Notes: generated by a model from the letters alone, not told the origin. 64,000 nucleotides of DNA from an uncultured Bulleidia sp. (GCA_934725105.1 CAKVBD010000004.1:1-64000); one strand, 5' to 3'; shown: positions 9,213-18,407, counted from the stretch's first letter. Made by a program: numbers and translations.

Positions 9213-10991
9213 TTACTTACTCGCATTTCTTTCAACAATTTGATATGAATCATTTCTTAAATCAATTGTCACTGTAATACCATTATCAAATACAGTTTCC
9301 TGTATGTTCTCATCCCCATTCACAAATGTATGACGCACCATCTTTGCATAGGCAACTTTTTCTTCAAACGAAGCAATTTCTTTTACCATCGCAATACGCT
9401 TTTCATCTACCACATCTTCAGAAAAACTGCCATCTGTATTCACATACGCACCATCTCTTTCAAGATACGGAATACCACCATTCAACAGTGCATATAAGCC
9501 ATAATTTCTATCACTCATCCAAGGAATCACAACACAATCATGGAAACAAAGATTAAAGAAAGGAATTGGTAACCCAATCTGTTTTCCATCCTGTTTCATC
9601 ATAAAAGGATATGGTGCATAATGACATGTATCAATATGATTCAACGCAAAGACATTGATTTCTTCACTGCTGACAATCATACCTCTTTCATTACATACAT
9701 CAAATGTATCATTTCGATATTCTCTGCATTGCTTCCGATTCATGCGATATGCATCATTGAAATTCTCATCAAACGGATTACATGTAAAGACATCACAATA
9801 CACACCATCACTCTCAACACCCTGTTCTTTTAAATACGCAAGATTTCTCTTGAAGAAGACTGGTGCCATTTGTCCTGTCATATATGATTGCTTTCCACCA
9901 GCCCATACACTCATAAAATATGGCTTTTGATAACGATCATAAATCTGATATTCCTCTTTAAAATCTGGAGAATCTAAATACAGATCATGATAGTTATCAT
10001 GGAAAGAAACAACATCGTTATATGTATGCAATGTTTCAATCAGTTTCTTCAATGCTGGATATCCACCTGTTCTTTCATCAATTGGATAAAATCTAGGATG
10101 CTGGTTATCATATGCAATACCACAGCCATCTAAATGCAGATGGATACGATTAATGCCTTGTGCATGAAAATGTTCCACTTTCTTCTGTACATCTACAATT
10201 GGAACAATTGCTTCATTTTCCCCTTCCGCATGATAATAGCGACTGTCTTTAGAAATCTTTGAGTGAATCCCTGTATGATAGACACAGCTCCCAACCAGCT
10301 GCTTTAAAACCGGTTTCTTTTCCACTTTTTCTTTCAATGTCAACAAACCATTTTCATCATATTTTTTACGAATCAGATGTGCCATATCGTTATAGTCAAA
10401 CAAATGGTCAAATACATATAAATGCATTTTTCTTGTATAAGAAAGATGTGCTAAGGAACTGAACGTTCTCATACAGATCATAGAATACTGATCTGCATCA
10501 ATACGATAGCCACTGTCTTCATAGTCATCTACAAACCAAAGATAAGAACAAGCATTACTATAGAAACCTAGTGCATTCACATATGCATCTGCACATCCAA
10601 AACATCCACCAAAAGATGGAACAAAGGAAAAATTTTCTTTTGTATCTAACAATGTTCCCTGCTGCAGCGGAAGAACTAAAAAGCCCTCTTTTGTCTGGAT
10701 CGTTCCCGGGAAAATCATTTCATCAAATACAAATGTATCCTCCACTGGATCCAACGTCACACAAATTGCATCATCTTCTACATGAAAGCCTGCTTTTACA
10801 CTAAACCCCTCTACAATACCTTCAAACAAGATTTCCATGCCATCATTTTCAATACAAGTAATTTTCTTTGCATCATTGAACGGATACACTTCGTTATCCT
10901 TTTTAACGGTCCATTGATTTGTATCAATCACAAACTCTTCATCATTTTTCGTGAAGATCAACTGTTTATTTTCATATCTCATTTTTAACAT
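9213..10991 (-). CDS. Putative glycoside hydrolase, TIM-barrel type (GH101/GH129/DUF5696-like)
   Basis: A 592-residue protein without a signal peptide. The N-terminal third (about 1-230) is beta-rich like a galactose-mutarotase-type sandwich; the rest looks like a TIM barrel, with strand-end motifs 'RIHLHLDGCG', 'VVSFHDNYHDLYLDS', 'GVYCDVFTCNPFD' and 'GMIVSSEEIN'. The paired acidic residues in 'YCDVF' and 'SSEEIN' are where families such as GH101 and GH129 (alpha-N-acetylgalactosaminidases) place nucleophile and acid/base. That comparison is from memory, so substrate and family are tentative. Start choice: the frame opens with a GTG at 11006, but the ATG at 10991 lies 6 bases after a TATACT -10-like hexamer and neither has a ribosome site. 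upp follows after 31 bases. Confidence 0.6.
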   Translation of the reverse strand: MLKMRYENKQLIFTKNDEEFVIDTNQWTVKKDNEVYPFNDAKKITCIENDGMEILFEGIVEGFSVKAGFHVEDDAICVTLDPVEDTFVFDEMIFPGTIQTKEGFLVLPLQQGTLLDTKENFSFVPSFGGCFGCADAYVNALGFYSNACSYLWFVDDYEDSGYRIDADQYSMICMRTFSSLAHLSYTRKMHLYVFDHLFDYNDMAHLIRKKYDENGLLTLKEKVEKKPVLKQLVGSCVYHTGIHSKISKDSRYYHAEGENEAIVPIVDVQKKVEHFHAQGINRIHLHLDGCGIAYDNQHPRFYPIDERTGGYPALKKLIETLHTYNDVVSFHDNYHDLYLDSPDFKEEYQIYDRYQKPYFMSVWAGGKQSYMTGQMAPVFFKRNLAYLKEQGVESDGVYCDVFTCNPFDENFNDAYRMNRKQCREYRNDTFDVCNERGMIVSSEEINVFALNHIDTCHYAPYPFMMKQDGKQIGLPIPFFNLCFHDCVVIPWMSDRNYGLYALLNGGIPYLERDGAYVNTDGSFSEDVVDEKRIAMVKEIASFEEKVAYAKMVRHTFVNGDENIQETVFDNGITVTIDLRNDSYQIVERNASK

Positions 10992-10997
10992 GAAACA

Positions 10998-11003
10998 AGT
11001 ATA
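10998..11003 (-). promoter_or_regulatory. -10-like hexamer 6 bases before an ATG
   Basis: TATACT on the minus strand, 6 bases upstream of the ATG at 10991. No ribosome site lies between, so initiation would be leaderless if this hexamer is used. No clear -35 is seen. Confidence 0.4.
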
Positions 11004-11028
11004 CACCTAGTATGCTAAAATAGAGGAC

Positions 11029-12120
11029 ATGAAAATACTCATTACACCATTCATCAAATATCCTCAAAATACAACTTCTTATTTTTTAACGGTCAACCTT
11101 GCTTATTTATTTGTGACGCAAGGTCATACCGTCGCAGTCAGTGCAGACAAGGAAAATCATTTTCATCATATTTCTCTTTATCCTGCCGCAAACATCAAAT
11201 CTCCCTTTTCTCTTTCCAAAAAACAACAGAGAAGCTATGAAGAATGGATGTATGCCAGTGGTGCAACAACACAAAAATATCTAGAAGAAGATTATGCATG
11301 TCTTGATACATGCATTCAAACATTCAAACCAGATCTCATCATCACAATAGATCGTTTAGCATCCATCATGCTGGCAAGAAAATATAAGATCCGTATCTGG
11401 ACAATCGTACATTCTGACATGTATAAAGCGCCCTTATTTGATTCAACCTGTATGAATGAAGTCAATACAGTATTAAAAAATCATTCATTAGAGCAAGAAT
11501 ACAACCTCAAGGAGCTCCACGCAAAATGCAATCGCAGAATTGGTTTTGGACCAATTGAAGTACAGCCATTTCACCCAAAAGATGACGTGACACGGATTGG
11601 AGTGACTTCCATCTATCCACCACACACAATTCGCACAAACCGTGTATGTATCTTTTTCCAGAAGATTTCAATCAACAAAAAAGCCCTACGCAAAATGATC
11701 ATTGAAGCATTCCAGGGTGCACCATATTCTGTATATGCCTGCTTTGATGGCTCTAGAGCTGAAACAATTGATAATATTCATTTCCTGCAATCCACAAAAG
11801 CAGAACTGCTGCCTGGTTCCATTGCATGCATTCATGATGGAAATGATTACTTCACAAACCAATGTCTTGCTAGAGGCATTCAACAGCTCATCATCACAAA
11901 CCACGACTATATCCGTAATTCCAACGCCCTTTCTGCAGAAAGAAACAAATTCGGTCTAGCTTTATATGAAGACGAGTTAACAATGCAGAAACTCTATGAA
12001 CAATATCGTTTATTACTCAGTGATGATAAATACTACTATTACACACAGGCATATAAAAAAATCACCCTTGCTTCAGGTGATCTTTCCATGCTTTTAGATT
12101 ACTTGTCATCCTCTGACTGA
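11029..12120 (+). CDS. Glycosyltransferase-like protein (GT-B/UGT type)
   Basis: A 363-residue protein with the N-terminal look of GT-B transferases: 'MKILITPFIKYPQNTTSYFL' followed by 'LAYLFVTQGHTVAVSAD', the nucleotide-sugar enzymes' habit of a short strand, a substrate loop and a helix. The C-terminal half has 'GSIACIHDGNDYFTNQCLARGIQQLII', which resembles the donor-binding 'HgG.nt..eal..GvP.l.ip' signature of GT1/MurG enzymes but lacks the usual HGG (HDG instead). There is no signal peptide and donor and acceptor are unknown. It is divergent from the glycosidase gene and its 3' end overlaps the convergent SseB-domain gene by 22 bases. A TAAAAT hexamer sits 7 bases before the ATG. Confidence 0.6.
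   Translation: MKILITPFIKYPQNTTSYFLTVNLAYLFVTQGHTVAVSADKENHFHHISLYPAANIKSPFSLSKKQQRSYEEWMYASGATTQKYLEEDYACLDTCIQTFKPDLIITIDRLASIMLARKYKIRIWTIVHSDMYKAPLFDSTCMNEVNTVLKNHSLEQEYNLKELHAKCNRRIGFGPIEVQPFHPKDDVTRIGVTSIYPPHTIRTNRVCIFFQKISINKKALRKMIIEAFQGAPYSVYACFDGSRAETIDNIHFLQSTKAELLPGSIACIHDGNDYFTNQCLARGIQQLIITNHDYIRNSNALSAERNKFGLALYEDELTMQKLYEQYRLLLSDDKYYYYTQAYKKITLASGDLSMLLDYLSSSD
12054..12081 (-). terminator. Terminator located inside the convergent gene
   Basis: Minus-strand stem ATCACC/GGTGAT followed by seven T. It falls within the coding sequence of the glycosyltransferase-like gene and would end transcription of the convergent SseB-domain gene. Confidence 0.65.
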
Positions 12121-13298
12121 TTCATCTGCAGAATCGTTTTACAAAGCTGTTCTGGCATAAAGAATGGCTGTGGTCCAAACGGATTGATAACAATTCCCCC
12201 AAATCCATTTTCCATGATCTTCTCCACTTCTTCATATTTCATAATCAATGTGACCGCATCTTTTTCCATCATCATGCTTGACCAGCGATGCAATGCATCC
12301 CAATCTGTAAATGCTGGAAGGATAAATAGATTTTCATCAGCAGAAGTAGATACAGACATAAACGCTGCACTTGTATTCTCCTGCAGAGGATCCATGATAT
12401 CTCCATAATGCTCTGTCGTTGACTTCGCACAGACAAGTAGATTTGCATGTGAAACCAGCCACAGAACAAGAGAAGTAAAGTGTGGATCATCACGACACGC
12501 ATCATAAACACTCAAAAGTCCACGAATATATGGAAGCTCATTCAGATTATCATGCATACTATCACTCACCGCAATGATATCAGAAAGAACACAATACTTT
12601 TTTATACACTTTGTCTTTTCATTTTTCTTGACAACGATTTCAACATTGTCATTTTTTGCTTTTCGACATGTTTTCTCATTCATACGTATAGAAAGAATAC
12701 GCGCTGTAAATACATCATTTTCTAGACTGTATACATATACTTCATCAAATACATGCATATTTCCAGATAATTTTCCCTTCAGAATCAAATTTGATTTCTC
12801 TTCATTGATTTCTTCCACAACAAATGTATATCTTCTCTTTTTATATTTCTCATTTTTATGAATCAATGCATGAATTCTTGTTTTCCGTGTCAATAAATTC
12901 TTATAGTTCTGCACATAGTAAATCACGCCAAACATCACAACAACCATCAGGCAGAACAAAATCATACTTTGATTCTGTCTCACTAATACATTTGTCTCTT
13001 CCTGCAGATACGCAACACTAGCATAAATAAAATCCAGAACAAGAGAAAAGAATAATGCATTTTGTCCCCATCTAACAATCCATGTTTTCTGACTTGCATA
13101 TCCTTCTGCACGATCAAATTTCTGATTCATCCAGCAAATTCCCGCAAACATAACAAGCAAGATACAAACAAAAGCAAAAAAACTAAACCATTCATCTACA
13201 ATGGATTGAAACATAACAATATCGCATAGTAACAGACTAAAAAATATAAACACACATCCCGCGATCAAAGATGCGACCCATAACAATGTCTTTTTCAT
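12099..13298 (-). CDS. Membrane protein with C-terminal SseB-like domain
   Basis: A 399-residue protein. The N-terminal 150 residues hold four hydrophobic helices in two pairs ('LLWVASLIAGCVFIFFSLLL', 'FFAFVCILLVMFAGICWM', then a second pair); a middle soluble part (about 150-240) is unfamiliar; and the C-terminal 130 residues match the SseB N-terminal-domain fold, with 'LFILPAFTDWDALHRW' and 'GIVINPFGPQPFFMP'. SseB was named for enhanced serine sensitivity in E. coli and its biochemical role is not settled. Fusion to a membrane part is worth noting. I moved the start from the frame's first codon to the ATG at 13298: a TAGAAT hexamer sits 7 bases upstream, directly after the terminator of the preceding gene. 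Confidence 0.65.
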   Translation of the reverse strand: MKKTLLWVASLIAGCVFIFFSLLLCDIVMFQSIVDEWFSFFAFVCILLVMFAGICWMNQKFDRAEGYASQKTWIVRWGQNALFFSLVLDFIYASVAYLQEETNVLVRQNQSMILFCLMVVVMFGVIYYVQNYKNLLTRKTRIHALIHKNEKYKKRRYTFVVEEINEEKSNLILKGKLSGNMHVFDEVYVYSLENDVFTARILSIRMNEKTCRKAKNDNVEIVVKKNEKTKCIKKYCVLSDIIAVSDSMHDNLNELPYIRGLLSVYDACRDDPHFTSLVLWLVSHANLLVCAKSTTEHYGDIMDPLQENTSAAFMSVSTSADENLFILPAFTDWDALHRWSSMMMEKDAVTLIMKYEEVEKIMENGFGGIVINPFGPQPFFMPEQLCKTILQMNQSEDDK

Positions 13299-13305
13299 CG
13301 CAGTT

Positions 13306-13311
13306 ATTCTA
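13306..13311 (-). promoter_or_regulatory. -10-like hexamer 7 bases before an ATG
   Basis: TAGAAT on the minus strand, 7 bases before the ATG at 13298 and directly after the U-run of the upstream terminator. No ribosome site fits in between. Confidence 0.35.
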
Positions 13312-13312
13312 T

Positions 13313-13346
13313 CAAAAAAGTTAATATGATTCACTTCATATTAACT
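13313..13346 (-). terminator. Terminator of the zinc-ribbon membrane gene
   Basis: Perfect 11-bp stem AGTTAATATGA/TCATATTAACT with a 6-base loop, followed by a T run on the minus strand. It overlaps the stop codon of the gene it ends. Confidence 0.85.
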
Positions 13347-13742
13347 TTTCTTAACAAATTTATTTCTGCAGGAAGGACAAGTAATTTCAATTTTACCTCT
13401 TCCCTTTGGAACACGTACAATCTGATGACACTTTGGACACATATAATAATGATTATTTCTATCCTGCAAAGAATTACGTATTACTTTCCATCTTCTTTGA
13501 ACAATTGTCTTGTATTCCATATAGTGATCATTTTCAATTCTTCTCTTCACATAGTTTTTAGAAAACATACGATAGATTTCATATGCCATGATTATCATTG
13601 AAACAATTGAAAAGAAACCAATTCTTGTAATAGAAGCAAGAATACTCAAAATCAGTGAAGTTCCAACAAGTGCCAGCCCAAGTGGATCAGCACCATAACG
13701 ATTCCTGAAGAATCTCTGTAATTTATACTTTATGTTATTCAT
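13341..13742 (-). CDS. Zinc-ribbon membrane protein
   Basis: A 133-residue protein of unknown role. A basic N-terminus is followed by two close hydrophobic segments (about 20-58), then a soluble basic stretch and a C-terminal zinc ribbon 'MCPKCHQIVRVPKGRGKIEI' with a second pair 'CPSC', i.e. two C-x2-C knuckles. Both would be cytoplasmic. Such two-helix plus zinc-ribbon proteins are common in Bacillota and uncharacterised. Upstream of the ATG a TAAGAT hexamer stands 7 bases away and there is no ribosome site. The SseB-domain gene follows after 42 bases, separated by a terminator. Confidence 0.7.
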   Translation of the reverse strand: MNNIKYKLQRFFRNRYGADPLGLALVGTSLILSILASITRIGFFSIVSMIIMAYEIYRMFSKNYVKRRIENDHYMEYKTIVQRRWKVIRNSLQDRNNHYYMCPKCHQIVRVPKGRGKIEITCPSCRNKFVKKS

Positions 13743-13806
13743 GTAATGTATCTTACATCAAACATACCATAGAAATCCATTGACATTGAATATTGATTGT
13801 ATGATT

Positions 13807-14994
13807 TTAGAAACCACCAATTGGAATTGATGGATCCATCTGTGTAACGACTGCCTTATATTGTTCATACACATCCATGCAGTTTGCTAAATGCGCATCA
13901 TCCATCTGTGGAAATGGAATCACATCAAAGTTACGACAGTTTGCATCAAAGTAACAATACATTAAATCCGTCTTTAGATCAGATAAGCCGATTTCAACTC
14001 TGCCATCTCCATATGTCGTCTTATTGATTGTTAATGCCGCCATCATTTCAATCTTGCTGAGATCATATTGTGCCGCAACAATATTTCCCAATGCATAGAA
14101 GCAAATCGTCTTTCCATCATTCAGCCACTGCACAGGTTCAATACAATGCGGATGATTGCCAATGATAATATCTGCACCAGCATCTGCTAACTGCTGGGCA
14201 AGTGTTGTCTGATGTTCATTTGGAGATGTCTGATATTCATCACCCCAATGCATTGCCACAAGTACAACATCTGCCATTGTTTTTGCTTGTGCCACTTTAT
14301 TCAGCATCTCTTCTTCATGACCATCATAACAACTCACATAATAAGGCTGTTCTGGCTGCAGTCCATTCATATCATGACAGAACGATAAGAACGCATAACG
14401 AATTCCATTGATTTCACCAACAGGAATTGCATCATAATCCTCTTGTGAAGTATATGTACCATTCATCAAGATACCTTCTTTACTCTTCCAGTAATTCACG
14501 GAATTCTCTAATCCATACGTATTCATATCCAGACAATGATTATTCGCTGTCGATACAAGATTAAAGCCCAAAGAAAGCATATAATCACCCCAGGATTGAG
14601 GACCATTAAATCTAGGATATCCATGAATCCCAAGATCATCCCCACCTAAGATCGTTTCCTGATTGTAATAGCGAAGATCATAATTCTGTGCAATTGCACC
14701 AATACGATCTAGTAAAGTAAACGTATATGTACCATCCCCATTCGATGCATCTGCTTCAATGGTTGTATGCAATAAAGCATCTCCCACCATAAACAAAGAA
14801 GCACTTGTTGTCACTGGTTCTGGTGTAGGTGTAGGTGTTGCGACAACTTCGGGTTCTTCATTTTTTTCCTCTTCTTGTGGACGATTGAATAGATAGTTCA
14901 ATCCAAACGCAGTGCCAAGCGTTGCCACCACAAATAAAGCCGCAAGCAATGCCAATTTTAAAGCAATTCCTTTTCTTAATTTTCTTTTTTTCAT
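13807..14994 (-). CDS. CapA/PgsA-family protein, membrane anchored
   Basis: A 395-residue protein: basic N-terminus, membrane anchor (about 12-32), Pro/Thr/Glu-rich linker 'EEPEVVATPTPTPEPV', then a calcineurin-like metallophosphatase fold of the CapA (poly-gamma-glutamate capsule) type: 'ASLFMVGDALLHTTIEADAS', 'ISTANNHCLDM'-like 'LVSTANNHCLDMNTYG', 'VLVAMHWGDEYQ' and 'DIIIGNHPHCIEP'. The metal-binding His and Asp in these motifs are present. Domain faces outside. Known family members take part in poly-gamma-glutamate synthesis or release; no capB/capC neighbour is present, so the substrate is open. The ATG at 14994 was chosen because AAGGGGA lies 6 bases upstream; the longer frame would run into the tRNA-Pro gene. 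Confidence 0.85.
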   Translation of the reverse strand: MKKRKLRKGIALKLALLAALFVVATLGTAFGLNYLFNRPQEEEKNEEPEVVATPTPTPEPVTTSASLFMVGDALLHTTIEADASNGDGTYTFTLLDRIGAIAQNYDLRYYNQETILGGDDLGIHGYPRFNGPQSWGDYMLSLGFNLVSTANNHCLDMNTYGLENSVNYWKSKEGILMNGTYTSQEDYDAIPVGEINGIRYAFLSFCHDMNGLQPEQPYYVSCYDGHEEEMLNKVAQAKTMADVVLVAMHWGDEYQTSPNEHQTTLAQQLADAGADIIIGNHPHCIEPVQWLNDGKTICFYALGNIVAAQYDLSKIEMMAALTINKTTYGDGRVEIGLSDLKTDLMYCYFDANCRNFDVIPFPQMDDAHLANCMDVYEQYKAVVTQMDPSIPIGGF

Positions 14995-15050
14995 GATCAT
15001 TCCCCTTGCTGCTTCTATCTTACCATGTTTGTGGTAAAATACTCCAATAT

Positions 15051-15124
15051 CAGGATGTAGCTCAGCTTGGTAGAGCACTGCGTTCGGGACGCAGGTGTCA
15101 TGAGTTCAAATCTCACCATCCTGA
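15051..15124 (+). tRNA. tRNA-Pro (anticodon CGG)
   Basis: Cloverleaf of 74 bases: acceptor CAGGATG/CATCCTG, D-arm 'GCTCAGCTTGGTAGAGC', anticodon stem CTGCG/CGCAG with loop TTCGGGA (anticodon CGG, reads CCG), T-loop TTCAAAT, discriminator A, no encoded CCA. A T run follows. Its 3' end is 6 bases from the convergent membrane-protein gene. Confidence 0.95.
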
Positions 15125-15129
15125 CTTTT

Positions 15130-15708
15130 TTATTTCACTTCTATATACAATATTTTCTCAACGATTCCTTTTTGTGTACGCAATGTATATACGGCAACGT
15201 GATTACCTGGTTCGTTTGTTGAAAACGTAGAAGGAAGGACCAACTGCCCCTGCATTGTTGAATAAGAAGCAATATATTCCATCGGATCAAAGATATCACC
15301 ACACTGTAATGTAACAACATCCTGCTTCAATTCTAAATACGGCTGCTCTTGTATATAAGGAAACAATGTAAAAAATAACAAAAACACACCACTCATAAAT
15401 ACCAGTGGAATCCATTGATGCATATAATCCCTCTCAACTTTTTCTCCTTTCTCTAATGCAAGACGAATCTTTTGCATCTTTTCAACAGGCATATCACAAT
15501 GCATATATTTCTTAATCTCTCTTCTAGAAATATGATGTTCCAAAGCAAGACGAATTTCTCTCATCTGTAAATGATTCCATTCCCTTTGTGCATACACTTT
15601 CACATCCTCTTTATCCAATCCATGTTTCAATCCTGATGTAATTTCTATCTTCTGTAGATACGTAAATTCCAATTCAAAACAAGACATCAATTCTTTTGCA
15701 TAGTACAT
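15130..15708 (-). CDS. Single-pass membrane protein with bacterial Ig-like domain
   Basis: A 192-residue protein. Residues about 1-95 are cytoplasmic and contain three repeats of a helical pattern around 'SGLKHGLDKEDVKVYA', 'REIRLALEHHISRREIKKYM' and 'QKIRLALEKGEKV'. A single membrane helix (about 103-122) follows, then an extracellular domain 'LELKQDVVTLQCGDIFDPME...' ending 'AVYTLRTQKGIVEKILYIEV', which looks like the DUF5011-type Ig-like domain often used on Bacillota surface proteins. Function unknown. Ribosome site GAGG precedes the ATG. Confidence 0.65.
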   Translation of the reverse strand: MYYAKELMSCFELEFTYLQKIEITSGLKHGLDKEDVKVYAQREWNHLQMREIRLALEHHISRREIKKYMHCDMPVEKMQKIRLALEKGEKVERDYMHQWIPLVFMSGVFLLFFTLFPYIQEQPYLELKQDVVTLQCGDIFDPMEYIASYSTMQGQLVLPSTFSTNEPGNHVAVYTLRTQKGIVEKILYIEVK

Positions 15709-15804
15709 AACAAATACCTCTACTATGTATATTCACAAGTTTTTCCCATTCTCCAAAAAATAATTCGCGATTTTGAGTATAATGGTTTAGGTGGTGAAAA
15801 ATTT

Positions 15805-17028
15805 ATGAACGAAATGACATTTTTAAAAAACTTAGACTTTATTCGTACAGGCGGTTCAAAAGAAGAATTAAAAGCCGCAGAATTTATTCAGGCAGAATTA
15901 CAGAAGCTTGGATTAAAAGCAAAAATTGAAGACTTCCCAGTCCATGCTTCTACAATTTCAAAAGCAGAACTCGAAGTAACAAAACCATACAAGAAATCGA
16001 TTCCTTGTACAGGCTACATGAATAGTGTTTCCGCAACACTCACAAAAGACATGTACTATCTAAGAAACAAGAACGATGAAAGAGATTTAAAAAACATCAA
16101 AGATAAAATTGTATTCTTAGATGGCGGTCTTCCTTACTGGACATATAAATCACTCATTGAAAATGGTGCAGCTGGATTTATCACATGCAATGGAAACCTG
16201 CACGATGACGATACAGATATTGACTGTAAAGAAATTCGTGAACCATTAGAAAAACTCGGTCAATTACCAGGTGTCAATATTCATATCAAAGATGGATATC
16301 CAATGATTCAAAACCATGCTGAGACAGTAAAGCTCACATTAAAACAGACACCTATTAAAGACGCAAAGAGCAGAAATGTTGTATGCAAGATCAAAGGGCA
16401 AGATGATGAAATCATTGTATTCTCTGCGCACTATGATTCTGTTCCACTTTCTCATGGCATCTATGACAATGCAACTGGTGCATTAACGATCTACAAACTC
16501 GCAGAATACTTTGCTTCCCACAAGCCAAAGCATACACTTGTATTTGTATGGTGTGGAAGTGAAGAAAGAGGATTACTTGGTTCCATTGCTTTCTGCAAGA
16601 AACATCAAAAACATCTCAAAGACTATCGTCTGAATATCAATGTTGATATGATTGGTTCTCATTTAGGAGAATTTGATACACGTGTATCCGCAGAAGACAA
16701 GCTTGCACATTACATTGATTATTTTTCCAGTGAAGTTGGATTTGCAAATAAAGTAACTACAGGTGCATATCCAAGTGATTCCACACCATTTGCATCCAAT
16801 GGCGTACCATCATTAAGTTTCGCAAGAAATACACATCTTGAACCAATCCATTGTAAATATGATGATATGAGTACTGTGAGTGAGAAAAATATCAAGGAAG
16901 ATATTGCATATATCTTAGAATTCTCTAAGAGAATGGCCAACAGTGCACTCATTCCAGTCAAAAAAGAAATCCCAGAAAATATTCAAAAGAAACTGGATGA
17001 ATATAACTACGTAAAGAAACCAGAATAA
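15805..17028 (+). CDS. M28-family zinc aminopeptidase
   Basis: A 407-residue co-catalytic zinc peptidase. Ligand motifs in order: 'FSAHYDSVPLSHGIYDNATG' (His, then bridging Asp), 'WCGSEERGLLGS' (catalytic Glu and ligand Glu), 'NVDMIGSHLG' (Asp) and 'LEPIHCKYDDM' (His). An inserted protease-associated-like segment (about 55-185, 'KIVFLDGGLPYWTYKSLIEN') precedes the second half of the catalytic domain, as in several M28 members. There is no signal peptide, so a cytoplasmic aminopeptidase is likely. TATAAT lies at 15778-15783 and AGGTGG before the ATG. The methionine-gamma-lyase-like gene follows after 10 bases, forming an operon. Confidence 0.9.
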   Translation: MNEMTFLKNLDFIRTGGSKEELKAAEFIQAELQKLGLKAKIEDFPVHASTISKAELEVTKPYKKSIPCTGYMNSVSATLTKDMYYLRNKNDERDLKNIKDKIVFLDGGLPYWTYKSLIENGAAGFITCNGNLHDDDTDIDCKEIREPLEKLGQLPGVNIHIKDGYPMIQNHAETVKLTLKQTPIKDAKSRNVVCKIKGQDDEIIVFSAHYDSVPLSHGIYDNATGALTIYKLAEYFASHKPKHTLVFVWCGSEERGLLGSIAFCKKHQKHLKDYRLNINVDMIGSHLGEFDTRVSAEDKLAHYIDYFSSEVGFANKVTTGAYPSDSTPFASNGVPSLSFARNTHLEPIHCKYDDMSTVSEKNIKEDIAYILEFSKRMANSALIPVKKEIPENIQKKLDEYNYVKKPE

Positions 17029-17038
17029 AGGAGTAACT

Positions 17039-18310
17039 ATGATTTTAGACGAAATTGATCCATCTTTATTAGATTTAGCAAAACAGGCAGATGCAGAATG
17101 CAAACCCATCTATGATGAAATAGATCACATCTGCTTCTATCATTCCAATCGTATCTTATCTGCATTTATTGAAAACAATGTATCGTATTCAGACTTTGCG
17201 GAACAAAATGGATACGGTGACTATGACGAAGGAAGAAACAAGCTCGAAAAGATCTTCGCTGCAGTACTTGGATGTGAAGACTCTCTTGTTCGTCCACAGA
17301 TCATGTCAGGCACAAACGCATTATATTTAACATTCTCATCTCTATTAAAACCAGGAGATACAATGATTTCTTTAACAGGTACACCATATGATTCCTTGCA
17401 GGAAATGATTGGTCTATCTGGAGATTCCACACAGTCATTAAAAGCAAACGGTGTAAAATATGAACAGATTGATCTTTTAACACTAGAAAATGGAGACAAT
17501 GATTTCGATGAAAAGACAATTGTGGAACGCCTTGCAAGAAAAGACGTGAAACTTGTTGAAATCCAAAGATCAAGAGGATACTCCGCAAGAGCATCTCTAA
17601 CAATCGATAAGATTGAAAAAATCATTCAGTCTATTCGCTCTGTCAATCAAGATGTCATTATCATGGTAGACAACTGCTATGGAGAACTTGTTGAATACAA
17701 AGAACCAGGCCATGTTGGCGCTGATGTTGTTGTTGGATCACTCATGAAAAATCTAGGTGGCGGCATCGCTTCTACTGGTGGATATGTTGCGGGAAGAGAA
17801 GATCTGATCGCAATGGTTGCGGATCGCTTAACTGCTCCTGGGATTGGTAAAAATCAAGGTGCAAACTTCAACCAGAATAACGCATTCTTCAAAGGCGTAT
17901 TCATGGCACCAAACGCAGTCAAAGGCGCATTAAAAACTCAAGTATTTGCATCATGGATGCTTGAAAAGCTTGGATATAAAAATGTCGCTCCAAAATGGAA
18001 CGACAAGCGTACAGATATTATTCAAACAGTAGAGCTCGGAAATAAAGAAAACCTTGTACATTTCACACAAGGCATTCAAGAATCCTCACCAATTGACTCC
18101 TTTGTCAGGGTCATGCCAGCACCAATGCCTGGCTATCCATTTGATGAAGTTATGGCATGTGGAAGCTTCACAAACGGAAGTACAATCGAATTAAGTGCAG
18201 ATGCTCCAGTTGTTCCACCATATACATTGTATATGCAGGGAGGATTATCCTTCGAATATGGAAAACTATCCATCTTGCTTGCACTCACGCATATTAGAGA
18301 AGCATTATAA
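17039..18310 (+). CDS. Methionine gamma-lyase family protein (aluminium-resistance type, YnbB-like)
   Basis: PLP-dependent fold-type I enzyme of the family annotated as aluminium resistance protein or methionine gamma-lyase family. The 423-residue protein has 'EGRNKLEKIFAAVLGCEDSLVRPQIMSGT', the aspartate-containing 'VDNCYGELVE' and the Schiff-base region 'VVGSLMKNLGGGIASTGGYV' with the likely PLP lysine. The true reaction in this subfamily is unproven. The start has a strong ribosome site (AAAGGAG). It is co-transcribed with the M28 peptidase, so the two may act in amino-acid recycling, which is inference. Confidence 0.88.
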   Translation: MILDEIDPSLLDLAKQADAECKPIYDEIDHICFYHSNRILSAFIENNVSYSDFAEQNGYGDYDEGRNKLEKIFAAVLGCEDSLVRPQIMSGTNALYLTFSSLLKPGDTMISLTGTPYDSLQEMIGLSGDSTQSLKANGVKYEQIDLLTLENGDNDFDEKTIVERLARKDVKLVEIQRSRGYSARASLTIDKIEKIIQSIRSVNQDVIIMVDNCYGELVEYKEPGHVGADVVVGSLMKNLGGGIASTGGYVAGREDLIAMVADRLTAPGIGKNQGANFNQNNAFFKGVFMAPNAVKGALKTQVFASWMLEKLGYKNVAPKWNDKRTDIIQTVELGNKENLVHFTQGIQESSPIDSFVRVMPAPMPGYPFDEVMACGSFTNGSTIELSADAPVVPPYTLYMQGGLSFEYGKLSILLALTHIREAL

Positions 18311-18373
18311 CTTAGAGGCATGATGATTCCAATGTCATTAAGTTAAGGCATTGAACCAATTGAATCTCTAAAG

Positions 18374-18407
18374 TGCACTGCGCATTAACTTGCGTAGTGC
18401 TTTTTTT
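18374..18407 (+). terminator. Terminator after the M28/lyase operon
   Basis: Nine-base-pair stem GCACTGCGC/GCGTAGTGC (one G-U) with a 9-base loop, then seven T. The rest of the 18311-18539 gap holds a short inverted pair AGCATT/AATGCT (18442-18477) just upstream of the transposase fragment, possibly part of the element's end. Confidence 0.85.

Noticed and set aside
15020..15037. Inverted repeat TTACCA/TGGTAA upstream of tRNA-Pro
   Set aside because: Could be an operator, but a 6-bp inverted repeat of low complexity in AT-rich DNA is easily due to chance.
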